Assembly: GCF_002288635.1 (NCBI RefSeq)
Contig: NZ_NRSW01000001.1
Location: 181,086-245,085, forward strand
Reading direction: 5' to 3'
DNA from: Mucilaginibacter sp. MD40
GTDB lineage: Bacteria > Bacteroidota > Bacteroidia > Sphingobacteriales > Sphingobacteriaceae
DNA: 64,000 nucleotides
In this document: piece by piece, positions 18,310 through 26,881 of the stretch
Numbering within the stretch: the first letter of the stretch is position 1
Layout of the letters: each line of letters starts with the position of its first letter
Program-made: the position numbers and the translations under genes
The notes under the pieces: model-generated
What the model was told of the DNA's origin: nothing
Database searches by the model: none
What the model saw: only the letters and a program-made list of their open reading frames with translations

Positions 18310-18729
18310 ATGGCAACCAACAGAACTTTTACCATGATAAAGCCGGATGCAGTTGCAAACGGCCACATAGGCGCAATTATTGACCAGATCACTAAAGCCG
18401 GTTTCAAAATTGTAGCCCTTAAATATACCGCTCTTACCCCTGAAAAAGCCGGTGAGTTTTACGCGGTACACAAAGAGCGCGGCTTTTACAACGACCTGGT
18501 TACCTTTATGTCATCAGGCCCGATAGTAGCGGCTATTCTTGAAAAAGAAAACGCTATTGAAGATTTTCGCAAGCTGATAGGTGCAACCGACCCAACTAAA
18601 GCCGAAGAAGGCACTATCCGTAACCGTTTCGCTAAATCAATTGACGCTAACGCTATACACGGTTCAGACTCTGACGAGAACGCCGCTATTGAAGGTAATT
18701 TCTTCTTTTCAGCTTTCGAGCGTTTCTAA
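18310..18729 (+). CDS. ndk: Nucleoside diphosphate kinase
   Basis: 139 residues, full length for the family. '[16 protein letters not shown]' at the N-terminus, '[25 protein letters not shown]', 'GTIRNRFA' and the catalytic histidine motif '[12 protein letters not shown]' are all present. It transfers gamma-phosphates between nucleoside tri- and diphosphates in the cytoplasm. It has its own Bacteroidota-type promoter and a strong terminator, so it is monocistronic. Confidence 0.97.
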   Translation: MATNRTFTMIKPDAVANGHIGAIIDQITKAGFKIVALKYTALTPEKAGEFYAVHKERGFYNDLVTFMSSGPIVAAILEKENAIEDFRKLIGATDPTKAEEGTIRNRFAKSIDANAIHGSDSDENAAIEGNFFFSAFERF

Positions 18730-18741
18730 GATTGTAAAACA

Positions 18742-18780
18742 AAAAAAACAGGCCGCAAGAAAATAACGGCCTGTTTTTTT
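18742..18780 (+). terminator. Intrinsic terminator of ndk
   Basis: A stem AAACAGGCCG/CGGCCTGTTT extended by A/T runs, with an 11-nt loop and seven or more trailing T residues, 13 bp after the ndk stop. Confidence 0.9.
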
Positions 18781-18850
18781 GCTTTATACATAAACTTGTC
18801 TATCTTTACAAAACACAGATAATCTGTGTTTTAATCATCCTCAAAAAGCC

Positions 18851-19051
18851 ATGAAAACTGTATTCAAGTACATTATCTACGCCATCATCATCATCGGCAT
18901 TGTAGTGGCTTCAATGGATGTTTTCAGAAATCACCCCGAAGCACAATTCGCTTTTATTTTCCCGGGAATATTCCTGCTCGCTTTTTCTCAGATCATGGAT
19001 GACAGTATGCGTAAGGTTGGCCATCGCCTGCGTTACTCGCGCGGCAGGTAA
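18851..19051 (+). CDS. Small two-helix membrane protein of unknown function
   Basis: 66 residues. Two hydrophobic segments (about 6-22 and 32-48) are separated by a short polar loop, and a basic C-terminal tail contains 'KVGHRLRYSRGR'. A TATCTTTA box about 45 bp upstream of the ATG could be a -7 element. I do not recognise the family. It converges on the DUF721 gene with a 3-bp gap. Confidence 0.6.
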   Translation: MKTVFKYIIYAIIIIGIVVASMDVFRNHPEAQFAFIFPGIFLLAFSQIMDDSMRKVGHRLRYSRGR

Positions 19052-19054
19052 CTT

Positions 19055-19345
19055 CTATAAAAAGATAATTTCCTCTATCAGCACTGCCTTCGCCTCGTCA
19101 TTTATTTTTTGAATGATCTGGCTGCGCATCATTACCAGCTCGTTTTTTATTACTGACGACTCAATCCGTACAAAAAGCTTTCTATCTCTTATAAAAATCT
19201 CACTCGTACGGTTAGCTACACTTTTACCCACAAATTCTGGCCAGGCCGCAATAACATGGGTTTCGTCATAACGGCGCTTAATTTTATACACGTTAAGCAT
19301 TTGCTCAATGGCTTCTTTAAGCGATTTATCGTTGGCCTTACGCAT
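19055..19345 (-). CDS. DUF721 (DciA-like) protein
   Basis: 96 residues, a single DUF721 domain: 'KSLKEAIEQMLNVYKIKRRYDETHVIAAWPEFVGKSVANRTS' style with the conserved W-x-x-x-V-G. DUF721 is the family of DciA, a helicase loader/operator in bacteria without DnaC/DnaI. It overlaps the end of recF by 8 bp, a DNA-replication neighbourhood typical for this family. The role as helicase operator is inferred from the family. Confidence 0.85.
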   Translation of the reverse strand: MRKANDKSLKEAIEQMLNVYKIKRRYDETHVIAAWPEFVGKSVANRTSEIFIRDRKLFVRIESSVIKNELVMMRSQIIQKINDEAKAVLIEEIIFL

Positions 19346-20438
19346 TAATATTTCCCTCCGTTACCTTAAATATTTTAACGTTTACATTTATCTTATTAAA
19401 TATGCCCTGCACGCGCTCCATGCTGGTATCGGTGATCAGCACCTGCCCAAAATCGTTATTAGATACCATTTGCATCAGCTTGGTAACACGGCTATCGTCC
19501 AGCTTATCAAAAATATCGTCAAGCAGCAGCAACGGTTTAAAGCCCTTTTGCTGATCCAGGAAGGTATATTGCGCCAGCTTAAGGGCAATTAAAAAAGATT
19601 TTTGCTGCCCCTGTGAACCAAACTTTTTCATCGACATACCATGTATATTAAATTGCAGGTCATCCCGGTGGACGCCCAGCGTGGTACGCTCCATGATACG
19701 GTCGCGCTCTGTATTCCTTTTTAGCAGCGCCCCGAAACCCTCGTTCAACAAAGGCGATTCATAAGCCAATTCAACTTGTTCCGCGCCATCGCTTATAAAC
19801 TGGTAATGCCGGTTAAATATGGGCGTAAAGGCCTCCATAAAAGCACGGCGCTTTTCAAATATCCTGGTGCCCGATGCTGCCAGCTGTTCATCAAAAATGC
19901 TCAGCAATTCAAGGTCATAACGGCCGGTATCGGCAATTTGCTTAAGCAGGCTGTTACGATTGGCTAAAACCTTATTATAAACAATCACCTCGTCCAGGTA
20001 CCTGGCATCCGTTTGTGATATCACATTATCTATAAACTTGCGGCGCTCTTCGCTCCCCTCAATAATAATACTGATATCATAAGGCGATATCATTACGAGG
20101 GGCAAAAAACCTATATGGTCAGCCAAGCGCTGGTAGTCCTTTTTGTTTCGCTTAAATTGCTTCTTTTGGTTACGTTTAAGTCCGCAGGCTACAACCTCCT
20201 TATTGCCGTTCTTCTCAAAAACCCCATTGATCATAAAAAAGTCGGCCCCTTGTTTGATCTGCTGGCTATCAATAGGGTTAAAATAGCTCTTGCAAAGAGA
20301 CAGGTAATGCACGGCGTCGAGCAAGTTGGTTTTACCAGCCCCATTATTGCCTATAAATGCGTTCACCCCTTCGGCAAGCGAAATTTCAGCTTCATTATAG
20401 TTTTTAAAATTGATGAATGAGAGTTGCTGCAGATACAT
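19338..20438 (-). CDS. recF: DNA replication/repair protein RecF
   Basis: 366 residues. Walker A 'IGNNGAGKTNLLDAV' (about 29-43), signature 'FGSQGQQKSFLIALKLAQ' and Walker B 'PLLLLDDIFDKLDDSR' are in the expected order. 'VHRDDLQFNI' also matches RecF. This is an SMC-like ABC ATPase that loads RecA at gapped DNA with RecO and RecR; recO is also in this window. It is translationally coupled to the DUF721 gene downstream through an 8-bp overlap. Confidence 0.96.
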   Translation of the reverse strand: MYLQQLSFINFKNYNEAEISLAEGVNAFIGNNGAGKTNLLDAVHYLSLCKSYFNPIDSQQIKQGADFFMINGVFEKNGNKEVVACGLKRNQKKQFKRNKKDYQRLADHIGFLPLVMISPYDISIIIEGSEERRKFIDNVISQTDARYLDEVIVYNKVLANRNSLLKQIADTGRYDLELLSIFDEQLAASGTRIFEKRRAFMEAFTPIFNRHYQFISDGAEQVELAYESPLLNEGFGALLKRNTERDRIMERTTLGVHRDDLQFNIHGMSMKKFGSQGQQKSFLIALKLAQYTFLDQQKGFKPLLLLDDIFDKLDDSRVTKLMQMVSNNDFGQVLITDTSMERVQGIFNKINVNVKIFKVTEGNINA

Positions 20439-20600
20439 AGTAACAAAGCAAATTTACGCTTTTTAATCGGTAACAGCATTAAGGCAATGCATCATGCCGC
20501 AAACACAAACTATGGTTTTTAAGTTATCCGAATATTATTTTCAATTGTTACAAATTAAACTTTGTTACCGTAATACCATCACATAATAAAACTAAGTACT

Positions 20601-21293
20601 ATGAAAAAATTATTTCTATTAGCCGCCATTCTTGTTACCACCGCGGGTGCTTTCGCGCAAACTGCCGACCTGCGTCGTAAGATAGAGGTTACCGGCATTG
20701 CCGAACAGGAAGTTACCCCCGATATTATTAACGTAAGCATCGCGCTTAAAGAATACATGAATGGGAAGACCAAAGTAACCATTACTCAACTGGAACAACA
20801 ACTGGAAAAGGCCGTTGCCGAAGCAGGTATACCGAAAGAGGATTTCACTATCAATAGCCTTTCATCGTGGAACTATGCTACCGAGAAAAAAAAGAACCCC
20901 GATTTTTTAGCAAGTAAACAATACGGCATCAAATTCAGGGATCTGAACAAGTTTAACCAGCTTATCAGCAAGATCGATCCGAAAGGCATACAGTCTACCA
21001 ATATCGACAGCTACGATTATTCGAAGATAAACGAATTAAAAAACAAGCTTAAACTGCAGGCCCTGCTATCAGCACGTGATAAAGCCACCTTCCTGGTGAA
21101 CGGCCTTGGCGATAAACTGGGCAGCGCCTTAAGCATCACAGAAAGCGATAACAGCAATTTCCCGCAGCCGCGTACGGTGATGTACATGGCCAAAGCTAAT
21201 ATGGCCGCAGACAGCGCCGTGCCTGAATCTGATATTGACGTTCGTAAAATTAAACTGAGCTTCCAGATCAACGCCGTGTTTGAAATAAAATAA
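20601..21293 (+). CDS. Secreted SIMPL-domain (DUF541) protein
   Basis: 230 residues with a clear signal peptide (LFLLAAILVTTAGAFAQ). The SIMPL/DUF541 fold is indicated by 'RRKIEVTGIAEQEVTPDIINVSIALKEY' followed by an all-alpha/beta core with 'GLGDKLGSALSITES' and the closing strand 'IKLSFQINAVFEIK'. The family is periplasmic in Gram-negatives and oligomerises in characterised members, with no agreed enzymatic role. It has its own terminator. Confidence 0.88.
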   Translation: MKKLFLLAAILVTTAGAFAQTADLRRKIEVTGIAEQEVTPDIINVSIALKEYMNGKTKVTITQLEQQLEKAVAEAGIPKEDFTINSLSSWNYATEKKKNPDFLASKQYGIKFRDLNKFNQLISKIDPKGIQSTNIDSYDYSKINELKNKLKLQALLSARDKATFLVNGLGDKLGSALSITESDNSNFPQPRTVMYMAKANMAADSAVPESDIDVRKIKLSFQINAVFEIK

Positions 21294-21314
21294 CCACCTC
21301 CTTATAAATTGCAG

Positions 21315-21347
21315 AACGGCAGGCTTAATAAATCTGCCGTTTTCTTT
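21315..21347 (+). terminator. Intrinsic terminator of the SIMPL gene
   Basis: An 8-bp stem AACGGCAG/CTGCCGTT with an 11-nt loop and a following TTTCTTTT tract, 22 bp after the stop codon. Confidence 0.8.
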
Positions 21348-21408
21348 TATACAAACATTTAAAAATCGCGGGCGTTGTTATTTTAGTGTACATTTAATTA
21401 TTACCAAA

Positions 21409-21657
21409 ATGAAAGCATTGAAATTTATAGCAGCAATACTGCTCATATCGGCATCATTAACCGCGTGTGGCGACCGCAGCAAGGCCACCCTTGGCGGCAC
21501 CCAGGATACTGTAGCTAAAGCAGGTACCGGTGACCCTAACAACACTCATGCTAATGACTCAACGAAAACCGACAGCATGAACAAAGTAAACAAAGGAAAC
21601 GCTCAACCCGAAGGCCACAGCGGCGTAGATACCGCTTATGAAAGGCCGGTGCATTAA
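21409..21657 (+). CDS. Small lipoprotein, unknown function
   Basis: 82 residues. The lipoprotein signal peptide ends in a lipobox with Cys20 (SASLTACGD). The mature part is short, polar and rich in Thr, Asp, Asn and Gly, with no hydrophobic core, so it is probably disordered. There is no domain I recognise. Confidence 0.6.
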   Translation: MKALKFIAAILLISASLTACGDRSKATLGGTQDTVAKAGTGDPNNTHANDSTKTDSMNKVNKGNAQPEGHSGVDTAYERPVH

Positions 21658-21690
21658 GGATAACTATTTGGTTATTAATACGTATTAAGG

Positions 21691-21721
21691 TTGATATTGT
21701 AAAGTTTACCTTTTAACTTTG
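21691..21721 (+). promoter_or_regulatory. Bacteroidota-type promoter
   Basis: TTG (21691-21693), a 20-bp spacer, then TAACTTTG (21714-21721). This matches the Bacteroidota sigma-ABfr consensus -33 TTG / -7 TAnnTTTG. It lies 22 bp before the ATG at 21744. Confidence 0.75.
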
Positions 21722-21743
21722 CAGTACCCCAAATTAATTGACC

Positions 21744-22157
21744 ATGATACGTTCACGTTCCAAAAAAGTACTTTTGGTAGCGCCCGATAGCTTTCCCTCC
21801 CGGCTATTGGACCAATATGAAAACGTGAACCATATTTCGGCTGTGACAGCTATATTCCCGTCTATACATGAGTTTAAACCAGATGTGATCCTGTTTGACC
21901 ATGCCCATATGAACGAACATATGGAAAGGGTATTACGCAGGCTGCGTTCAAACGTGTTTTATAAAAACATCAGGATATGCTGCTACAAACACACCGAAAG
22001 TGTGCGCAACGATGCCACGCTTAAGGTACTGGGCGTACATCACATGATCTATCATGATGACCTGCAAAAGGTATCAAAAAGTAAACATGCTTTAAACGCC
22101 ATCAACCAGATTATTGATACTTCCCTGCTTAAATGGCTGGATGGTGTGGGCAATTAA
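21744..22157 (+). CDS. Receiver-like (CheY-fold) small protein
   Basis: 137 residues from the ATG at 21744; the TTG two codons upstream is less likely given the promoter spacing. The alternation 'KKVLLVAPDSF', 'PDVILFDHAHM', 'NIRICCYKHT' and 'GVHHMIYHDD' follows the beta-alpha repeats of a response-regulator receiver. An Asp lies in the usual phosphoacceptor strand (ILFDH), but the acidic pair after the first strand and the conserved Lys are not obvious. It may be a degenerate receiver. It stands alone with its own promoter, 152 bp before bshA. Confidence 0.5.
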   Translation: MIRSRSKKVLLVAPDSFPSRLLDQYENVNHISAVTAIFPSIHEFKPDVILFDHAHMNEHMERVLRRLRSNVFYKNIRICCYKHTESVRNDATLKVLGVHHMIYHDDLQKVSKSKHALNAINQIIDTSLLKWLDGVGN

Positions 22158-22309
22158 ATACGCGTTGCTTTCTATCAATCATTTTACATCCCTGTAACAC
22201 ATTTATAATAAATAGCTGTTAAACTTGCATGCTTTTTGGCATAATTGTTTACCGCTTATTAACAGCTTGTTAGCCAATAATCCCAGACTGCTTAAATCTA
22301 TCAGCATCT

Positions 22310-23443
22310 ATGAAAATAGGAATTGTTTGTTATCCTACCTTTGGCGGCAGCGGCGTTGTAGCTACAGAACTGGGTAAAGCTCTTGCCGACAGGGGCCATC
22401 AAATACATTTTGTTACTTACAACCAACCTGCCAGGCTCGATTTTTTTTCGGAGAACCTGTATTACCATGAGGTTTCTGTAGCGCAATACCCTTTGTTTGA
22501 TTATCCCCCATATGAAATAGCGCTGGCAAGCCGGCTGGTAGATGTGATAAGGTTTGAAAAGCTGGATATTTTGCACGTACATTACGCCATTCCGCACGCG
22601 TCAGCGGCGTTTATGGCTAAACAGATACTGGCTACCTATGGCATCAGCATCCCGGTAATTACTACGCTGCATGGTACCGATATTACACTTGTAGGGCAGG
22701 ATAATACCCTTAAACCGGTGGTTACGTTTTCTATCAACAAGTCTGACGGGGTTACAGCGGTATCAGAGCACCTTAAGGCTGATACCTATAAATATTTTAA
22801 GATTGAGAAAGATATACGCGTTATCCCCAACTTTATTGACATGAACCGCTTTAGCCTTAAACCTAAAGATCATTTCAAAAAAGCGATAGCGCCCAACGGA
22901 GAAAAGATACTGGTACACACCTCTAACTTCCGTAAAGTTAAACGCACGGAAGACGTAATAAAGATGTTTGCCAAAGTGATTGAACAGATCCCGGCGAAAT
23001 TGCTGATGGTAGGCGATGGCGGCGAACGCTCGGCCTGCGAAAAGCTAAGCCGTACTTTGGGCATAAGCGAGCATGTGCGCTTTTTAGGGAAACAGGATGC
23101 CATTGAAGAAATATTATCTGTTGCCGATCTGTTCCTGATGCCATCCGTATCGGAAAGCTTTGGCTTGGCCGCCTTAGAGGCGATGGCCTGTAAAGTGCCA
23201 GTAATAAGCAGTAACGCCGGTGGCCTGCCCGAACTTAATATTGATGGTGTTACCGGTTACCTGTTAAATGTTGGTGATGTGGACGCGATGGCCGAGAAAG
23301 CCGTATATATCCTTGAAGACGAAGAACGCCTTGCACAGTTTAAAGAAAACGCCCTTGAGCGTGCCAAGCAAATGGAGCTAAGTAATATTATGCCGGTGTA
23401 TGAAAGCTATTACGAAGAAATTATTGCAAATAGTAAGCTATAA
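22310..23443 (+). CDS. bshA: N-acetyl-alpha-D-glucosaminyl L-malate synthase
   Basis: 377 residues, GT4-type glycosyltransferase. 'KIGIVCYPTFGGSGVVATELGKALADRGH' at the N-terminus and 'YPPYEIALASRLVDVI' with 'HVHYAIPHASAAFMAKQIL' are characteristic of BshA. The GT4 donor-binding 'PSVSESFGLAALEAMACKVPVISSNAGGLPE' carries the ESFG/E7E pair. It makes GlcNAc-malate from UDP-GlcNAc and L-malate, the first step of bacillithiol synthesis. The later bshB and bshC genes are not in the window. Confidence 0.95.
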   Translation: MKIGIVCYPTFGGSGVVATELGKALADRGHQIHFVTYNQPARLDFFSENLYYHEVSVAQYPLFDYPPYEIALASRLVDVIRFEKLDILHVHYAIPHASAAFMAKQILATYGISIPVITTLHGTDITLVGQDNTLKPVVTFSINKSDGVTAVSEHLKADTYKYFKIEKDIRVIPNFIDMNRFSLKPKDHFKKAIAPNGEKILVHTSNFRKVKRTEDVIKMFAKVIEQIPAKLLMVGDGGERSACEKLSRTLGISEHVRFLGKQDAIEEILSVADLFLMPSVSESFGLAALEAMACKVPVISSNAGGLPELNIDGVTGYLLNVGDVDAMAEKAVYILEDEERLAQFKENALERAKQMELSNIMPVYESYYEEIIANSKL

Positions 23444-23508
23444 ATAATAACTTTTTGGCTTGATTTATGTTTATGCAATTATATTAAACATATTATCATA
23501 TATAAGTT

Positions 23509-24000
23509 ATGAAAAAAATATTCCAAACAGCAGTTGCTATATTAGCCGTATCCTTTATTTTTTCGGCCTGCTCATCCACCCAAAACACTCAAACAGGTGG
23601 TACATCCGCTATGAACGTGTCCCGGGGTAAATTTGTAGGCACCTGGGTTTGTAATAGCGTAAGCTATAACGGCCTTCTTCCGGGTGCAGTTCAAAATGTT
23701 TTTGACCAGGCGCCTCCGGCAGCGTTTGAAGGCAGTACCTGGAAGCTTACCAATAGCGGTAACGGCATGTATTCGCTAACCAACGGCCAGTCACAAACTA
23801 TTTTTTGGTCGGTATACAACGGTAATGGTGCCACACAATTCCAGTTCAAAAAAATATACCAGGGCGATAAAGCAAAAAACGTTCAGGAGGGGTATCGCTT
23901 AAACGTTGGCGCCATGACTGGCACCAACATGACCTTGTTATCACCTGTACCAGTAGGCAACGGCATCGGCTACATTGTATATACTTTTACCAAACAATAA
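23509..24000 (+). CDS. Lipoprotein, lipocalin-like beta protein of unknown function
   Basis: 163 residues with a lipoprotein signal peptide (FIFSACSS, Cys21). After a short Thr/Gly-rich linker, 'GKFVGTWVCNSVSYNG' begins a beta-rich domain. The G-x-W pattern and a late 'GYRLNVGAMTGTNMTLLSPVPVG' are reminiscent of small lipocalin-like proteins. No close family is recognised. It is followed by a strong bidirectional terminator. Confidence 0.55.
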   Translation: MKKIFQTAVAILAVSFIFSACSSTQNTQTGGTSAMNVSRGKFVGTWVCNSVSYNGLLPGAVQNVFDQAPPAAFEGSTWKLTNSGNGMYSLTNGQSQTIFWSVYNGNGATQFQFKKIYQGDKAKNVQEGYRLNVGAMTGTNMTLLSPVPVGNGIGYIVYTFTKQ

Positions 24001-24022
24001 TAAGAGCTTAATTTTAGCCAGC

Positions 24023-24058
24023 AAAAAGCCCGGAGCGCATAAACGTTCCGGGCTTTTT
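24023..24058. terminator. Bidirectional intrinsic terminator
   Basis: A stem AAAAAGCCCGGA(A/G)CG against CGTTCCGGGCTTTTT with a CATAAA loop. A-run and T-run flanks sit between the convergent lipoprotein and lactonase genes. Confidence 0.9.
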
Positions 24059-24076
24059 CATTTAACGTGAACCTCG

Positions 24077-25210
24077 TTACTCTGCCGATGCGAATTTGAG
24101 GCAAACCGGATTGCCAATTTCTGCACGGCTAACTACCTGCATAATTCTACCTGTTTCAGGGTCAAGCTTAAATACAATAATGCTGTCAGAATTTTGGTGG
24201 GCCACTAAAAGAAACCTTCCGGTTGGGTCTATCACAAAATTACGCGGCCCTTTGCCACCCGATGGTTGCCTTTGAAGAAAGGTAAGTTCACCGTTTTCCT
24301 GGTTAATAGAGAAAACAGTAATATCATTGGCATCGCCTCTGTTGCTGGCATACAAAAATTTGCCATTGGGCGAAATATGGATATCCGCGGCGCCGGTTTG
24401 GCCGGTAAAGCCATCAGGCAGCAGGGTTATTTCCTGGCGTTGCTTTAATTTACCATTATCGTAATCAAATAATATGACTGAGCTACCCATTTCTGTAATG
24501 AGGTACAGGTATTTCTTGTCATTAGAAAAAACAAGGTGACGCGGACCATCGCCCGGCTTAACCTTTACAAATGGCGGGTTGGCAGGCATTATCGGGTTAT
24601 CTTTACCCCCTTTATATTTAGTGATATTTACTTTGTCTGTCCCCAGGTCGGTATAGAGCACGTATTTTTCATCGGGCGATAAAACAGCCGTATGTACGTG
24701 CGCCTTCTCCTGGCGGTCTTTGTTTGGTCCATGCCCATCATCACGAATGGTTATTACCGCCTGTTCAATAGACCCATCCTTTTTTAATGGCAACACGGCG
24801 ATATTACCACCTGAGTAATTAGCTACAAACAGGTTTTTTTGATCCTTATCAACCGAAATATAACAAGGCGCCCCACCCATGGTAGACTGCTTATTAATAA
24901 AGTCAAGTTTGCCTGTTTTGGGTTCGAAATGAAACGCGCTTACTTCGCCCTGATCATTCTCGTTTACGGCATACACAAATTTATTGTTGTTTGACACTGT
25001 GAGATAAGAAGGATTGCTTACTCCATCAATTTGATTGAGGTAAGCCAGCCTGCCGCTCTCGGTATAAAAACGGTAAACACTTATCCCTTTGCTTGTACCG
25101 CTGGTGTACGTACCCACAACAAGATCATATGACTTTGGCCCCATATTCTTTTTCTGAGCAAAAATTAGCCCAGGAGCAAGTGCCAAAACAGTTAACAGTA
25201 CTTTTTTCAT
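24077..25210 (-). CDS. Secreted lactonase-family seven-bladed beta-propeller (YbhE/Pgl type)
   Basis: 377 residues with a signal peptide (VLALAPGLIFAQ). The repeated blades 'NPSYLTVSNNNKFVYAVNE', 'PDEKYVLYTDLGTDKV', 'GDGPRHLVFSNDKKYLYLITEM' and 'GGKGPRNFVIDPTGRFLLVAHQNSD' are diagnostic of the lactonase/6-phosphogluconolactonase family (PF10282). The cytoplasmic E. coli enzyme acts in the pentose phosphate pathway. The signal peptide here puts this one in the periplasm or outside, so its substrate is probably another lactone. Confidence 0.88.
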   Translation of the reverse strand: MKKVLLTVLALAPGLIFAQKKNMGPKSYDLVVGTYTSGTSKGISVYRFYTESGRLAYLNQIDGVSNPSYLTVSNNNKFVYAVNENDQGEVSAFHFEPKTGKLDFINKQSTMGGAPCYISVDKDQKNLFVANYSGGNIAVLPLKKDGSIEQAVITIRDDGHGPNKDRQEKAHVHTAVLSPDEKYVLYTDLGTDKVNITKYKGGKDNPIMPANPPFVKVKPGDGPRHLVFSNDKKYLYLITEMGSSVILFDYDNGKLKQRQEITLLPDGFTGQTGAADIHISPNGKFLYASNRGDANDITVFSINQENGELTFLQRQPSGGKGPRNFVIDPTGRFLLVAHQNSDSIIVFKLDPETGRIMQVVSRAEIGNPVCLKFASAE

Positions 25211-25293
25211 AGATGCCTTTATTTAAAATGCCGTTTAATTAATGCAAGGTACTAAAATGCGGTTATTAATTTTAACCTGCAGAAATCCCTATA

Positions 25294-25328
25294 AATAATT
25301 AAAGCGCCCATTAGGCGCTTTAATTATT
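25294..25328 (-). terminator. Intrinsic terminator of the pseudouridine synthase gene
   Basis: A 15-bp perfect stem built on AAAGCGCC/GGCGCTTT with a CATTA loop and A/T-rich outer arms. It overlaps the last two bases of the rluB-type gene. Confidence 0.85.
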
Positions 25329-26649
25329 ATACTAAATGTTTTAACTGTATTATTTCCTTTTCTTCCAGGAATCTCCAACGGCCCCTCGGGAGATCTTTTT
25401 TAGTAAGATTGGCGTAAACCGATCTATCCAGCTTTACTACCTCGTAGCCCAGCGATTCGAATATGCGGCGAACAATACGGTTTTTACCACTATGTATTTG
25501 TATACCTACTTCGCGCTTGCTGCCACCTGTAACGTACGATATACTGTCAGGCTTAATAAAGCCATCTTCCAGTTCAAGGCCGAACGATATTTTATTCAAA
25601 TCGCCCTGGGTAAGGCTCTTATTCAACTCCACATTGTAAAGCTTAACAATATTATTACGTGGGTGCGAAAGTTTGTCGGCCAATTCACCATCATTGGTCA
25701 TCAGCAATAAACCGGTGGTGTTCCTGTCCAAACGGCCAACGGGGTAAATGCGTTCGCGGCTTGCTTTTTCTACCAGGTGCATCACGGTACGGCGCTCCTG
25801 CGGATCATCAGTAGTAGTGATGTAATCTTTAGGCTTGTTCAAAAGCACATACACCATTTTCTCACGTTTAAGCGGCTCGCCATTATAACGTACCACATCC
25901 TTAAACGGATCAACCTTGTAACCCAATTCTGATACCACCTCACCGTTCACGCTGATCACACCTGCTTCTATCAGTTCGTCCGCTTTACGGCGGCTGCAAA
26001 TGCCGGCGTTAGCGATGTAACGGTTCAGCCTCATCAGGCCATCATCCTTAGCTTTCGCAGCAGGGGCGTTTTTACGGCCACGCATGGTTCTTGATGCACC
26101 TTCGCTTTTATCGCTAAAGTCCCTATCCTCACGTTTCCTGTAGCCCGATGTTGTGCTTTTAAAATCTTTTTTACCGGTGCTGTTGGTGTAACCACCACGG
26201 TTTTCGCCAAAAGAGCGGCGTTCGCCAGTTTGGGGCTTGTCACCGAATGGCTTGCTTTTACCAAATCCTTTTTTGCCACCGGCTTGTTCGCCGTAGCTAC
26301 CGCGATTGGTACGTACACCCTCGGCATTACGTGTACCATAAGGGCGCTCGCTACTTTCAGGTTTCCCGCTGTAGGGCTTCCCTTTTGGTGCAAACGATCT
26401 TCTGTCGCCTGATGACGATGCATCAAAGCTTTTCCCCTGTTCGTTATCTCCGAACGAGGCTTTGCGAGAAAATGGTTTTGGATTGGTTGAAGTTTGCCTT
26501 CTGTCGCCGTAAGGCTTTTTACCTGCATCACGACTTCCATAGGGAGCGGAAGAAGAGGTTTTTTTGTTGTTATCGGCACCACTTTTCGAGTGTCCCTGTT
26601 GCCTGTTTGGCCTGTCTTCGCGACTACCGGCTGGTCTTTTAAATACCAT
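25327..26649 (-). CDS. rluB: RluB/RsuA-family pseudouridine synthase with a long disordered N-terminal extension
   Basis: 440 residues. Residues 1-200 are Gly/Ser/Lys/Arg-rich with many 'RKxFG', 'KPYG' and 'RRSFG' repeats and no hydrophobic core. The S4 RNA-binding domain (about 205-265) begins 'MRLNRYIANAGICSRRKADELIEAG'. The catalytic domain contains the family motif 'YPVGRLDRNTTGLLLMTNDG' with the essential Asp in GRLD. The closest characterised group modifies 23S rRNA U2605; the choice of RluB over RluF/RsuA is by resemblance. An N-terminal basic extension is common in Bacteroidota homologues. Confidence 0.87.
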   Translation of the reverse strand: MVFKRPAGSREDRPNRQQGHSKSGADNNKKTSSSAPYGSRDAGKKPYGDRRQTSTNPKPFSRKASFGDNEQGKSFDASSSGDRRSFAPKGKPYSGKPESSERPYGTRNAEGVRTNRGSYGEQAGGKKGFGKSKPFGDKPQTGERRSFGENRGGYTNSTGKKDFKSTTSGYRKREDRDFSDKSEGASRTMRGRKNAPAAKAKDDGLMRLNRYIANAGICSRRKADELIEAGVISVNGEVVSELGYKVDPFKDVVRYNGEPLKREKMVYVLLNKPKDYITTTDDPQERRTVMHLVEKASRERIYPVGRLDRNTTGLLLMTNDGELADKLSHPRNNIVKLYNVELNKSLTQGDLNKISFGLELEDGFIKPDSISYVTGGSKREVGIQIHSGKNRIVRRIFESLGYEVVKLDRSVYANLTKKDLPRGRWRFLEEKEIIQLKHLV

Positions 26650-26683
26650 AATTTTTTGTTTAGCGCTTTCGCAGCGTGAGGGG

Positions 26684-26691
26684 CAAAATTA
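26684..26691 (-). promoter_or_regulatory. Candidate -7 element for the rluB-type gene
   Basis: On the minus strand this reads TAATTTTG, matching TAnnTTTG, 34 bp upstream of the ATG. A TTTG lies 24 bp further upstream, slightly long for a -33 element. Confidence 0.45.
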
Positions 26692-26741
26692 CGATTTTTA
26701 AGCCAATTATCAGCCCAAAAAAACTTTTTTTTAACTAAAGC

Positions 26742-26777
26742 AAAAACGGCGTTTAAAGCACTTTAAACGCCGTTTTT
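26742..26777. repeat. Long palindrome between two divergent promoters
   Basis: A 17-bp arm starting AAAAACGGCGTTTAAAG is followed after CA by its exact reverse complement, with T-runs on both outer sides. It has the structure of a bidirectional terminator. It lies upstream of both divergent genes, between their candidate -7 elements, so no annotated gene ends into it. Confidence 0.75.
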
Positions 26778-26821
26778 TAGACTATTTTAAAATTCTCAAA
26801 ACACTAAGCACCCACTAAGTG

Positions 26822-26853
26822 TTTGATAGTCTGCTTCATATAACGTACCTTTG
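26822..26853 (+). promoter_or_regulatory. Bacteroidota-type promoter of the lytic transglycosylase gene
   Basis: TTTG (26822-26825), a 20-bp spacer, TACCTTTG (26846-26853), then the ATG at 26882. This is an excellent match to the TTTG/TAnnTTTG consensus. Confidence 0.8.
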
Positions 26854-26881
26854 TGCCCACATTTACCCAATGTTTTAATTA

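Noticed and set aside
26034..26642. Overlapping ORFs in the 5' part of the rluB-type gene
   Set aside because: The region encodes a low-complexity Gly/Ser/Lys/Arg extension, which leaves other frames open by composition alone.
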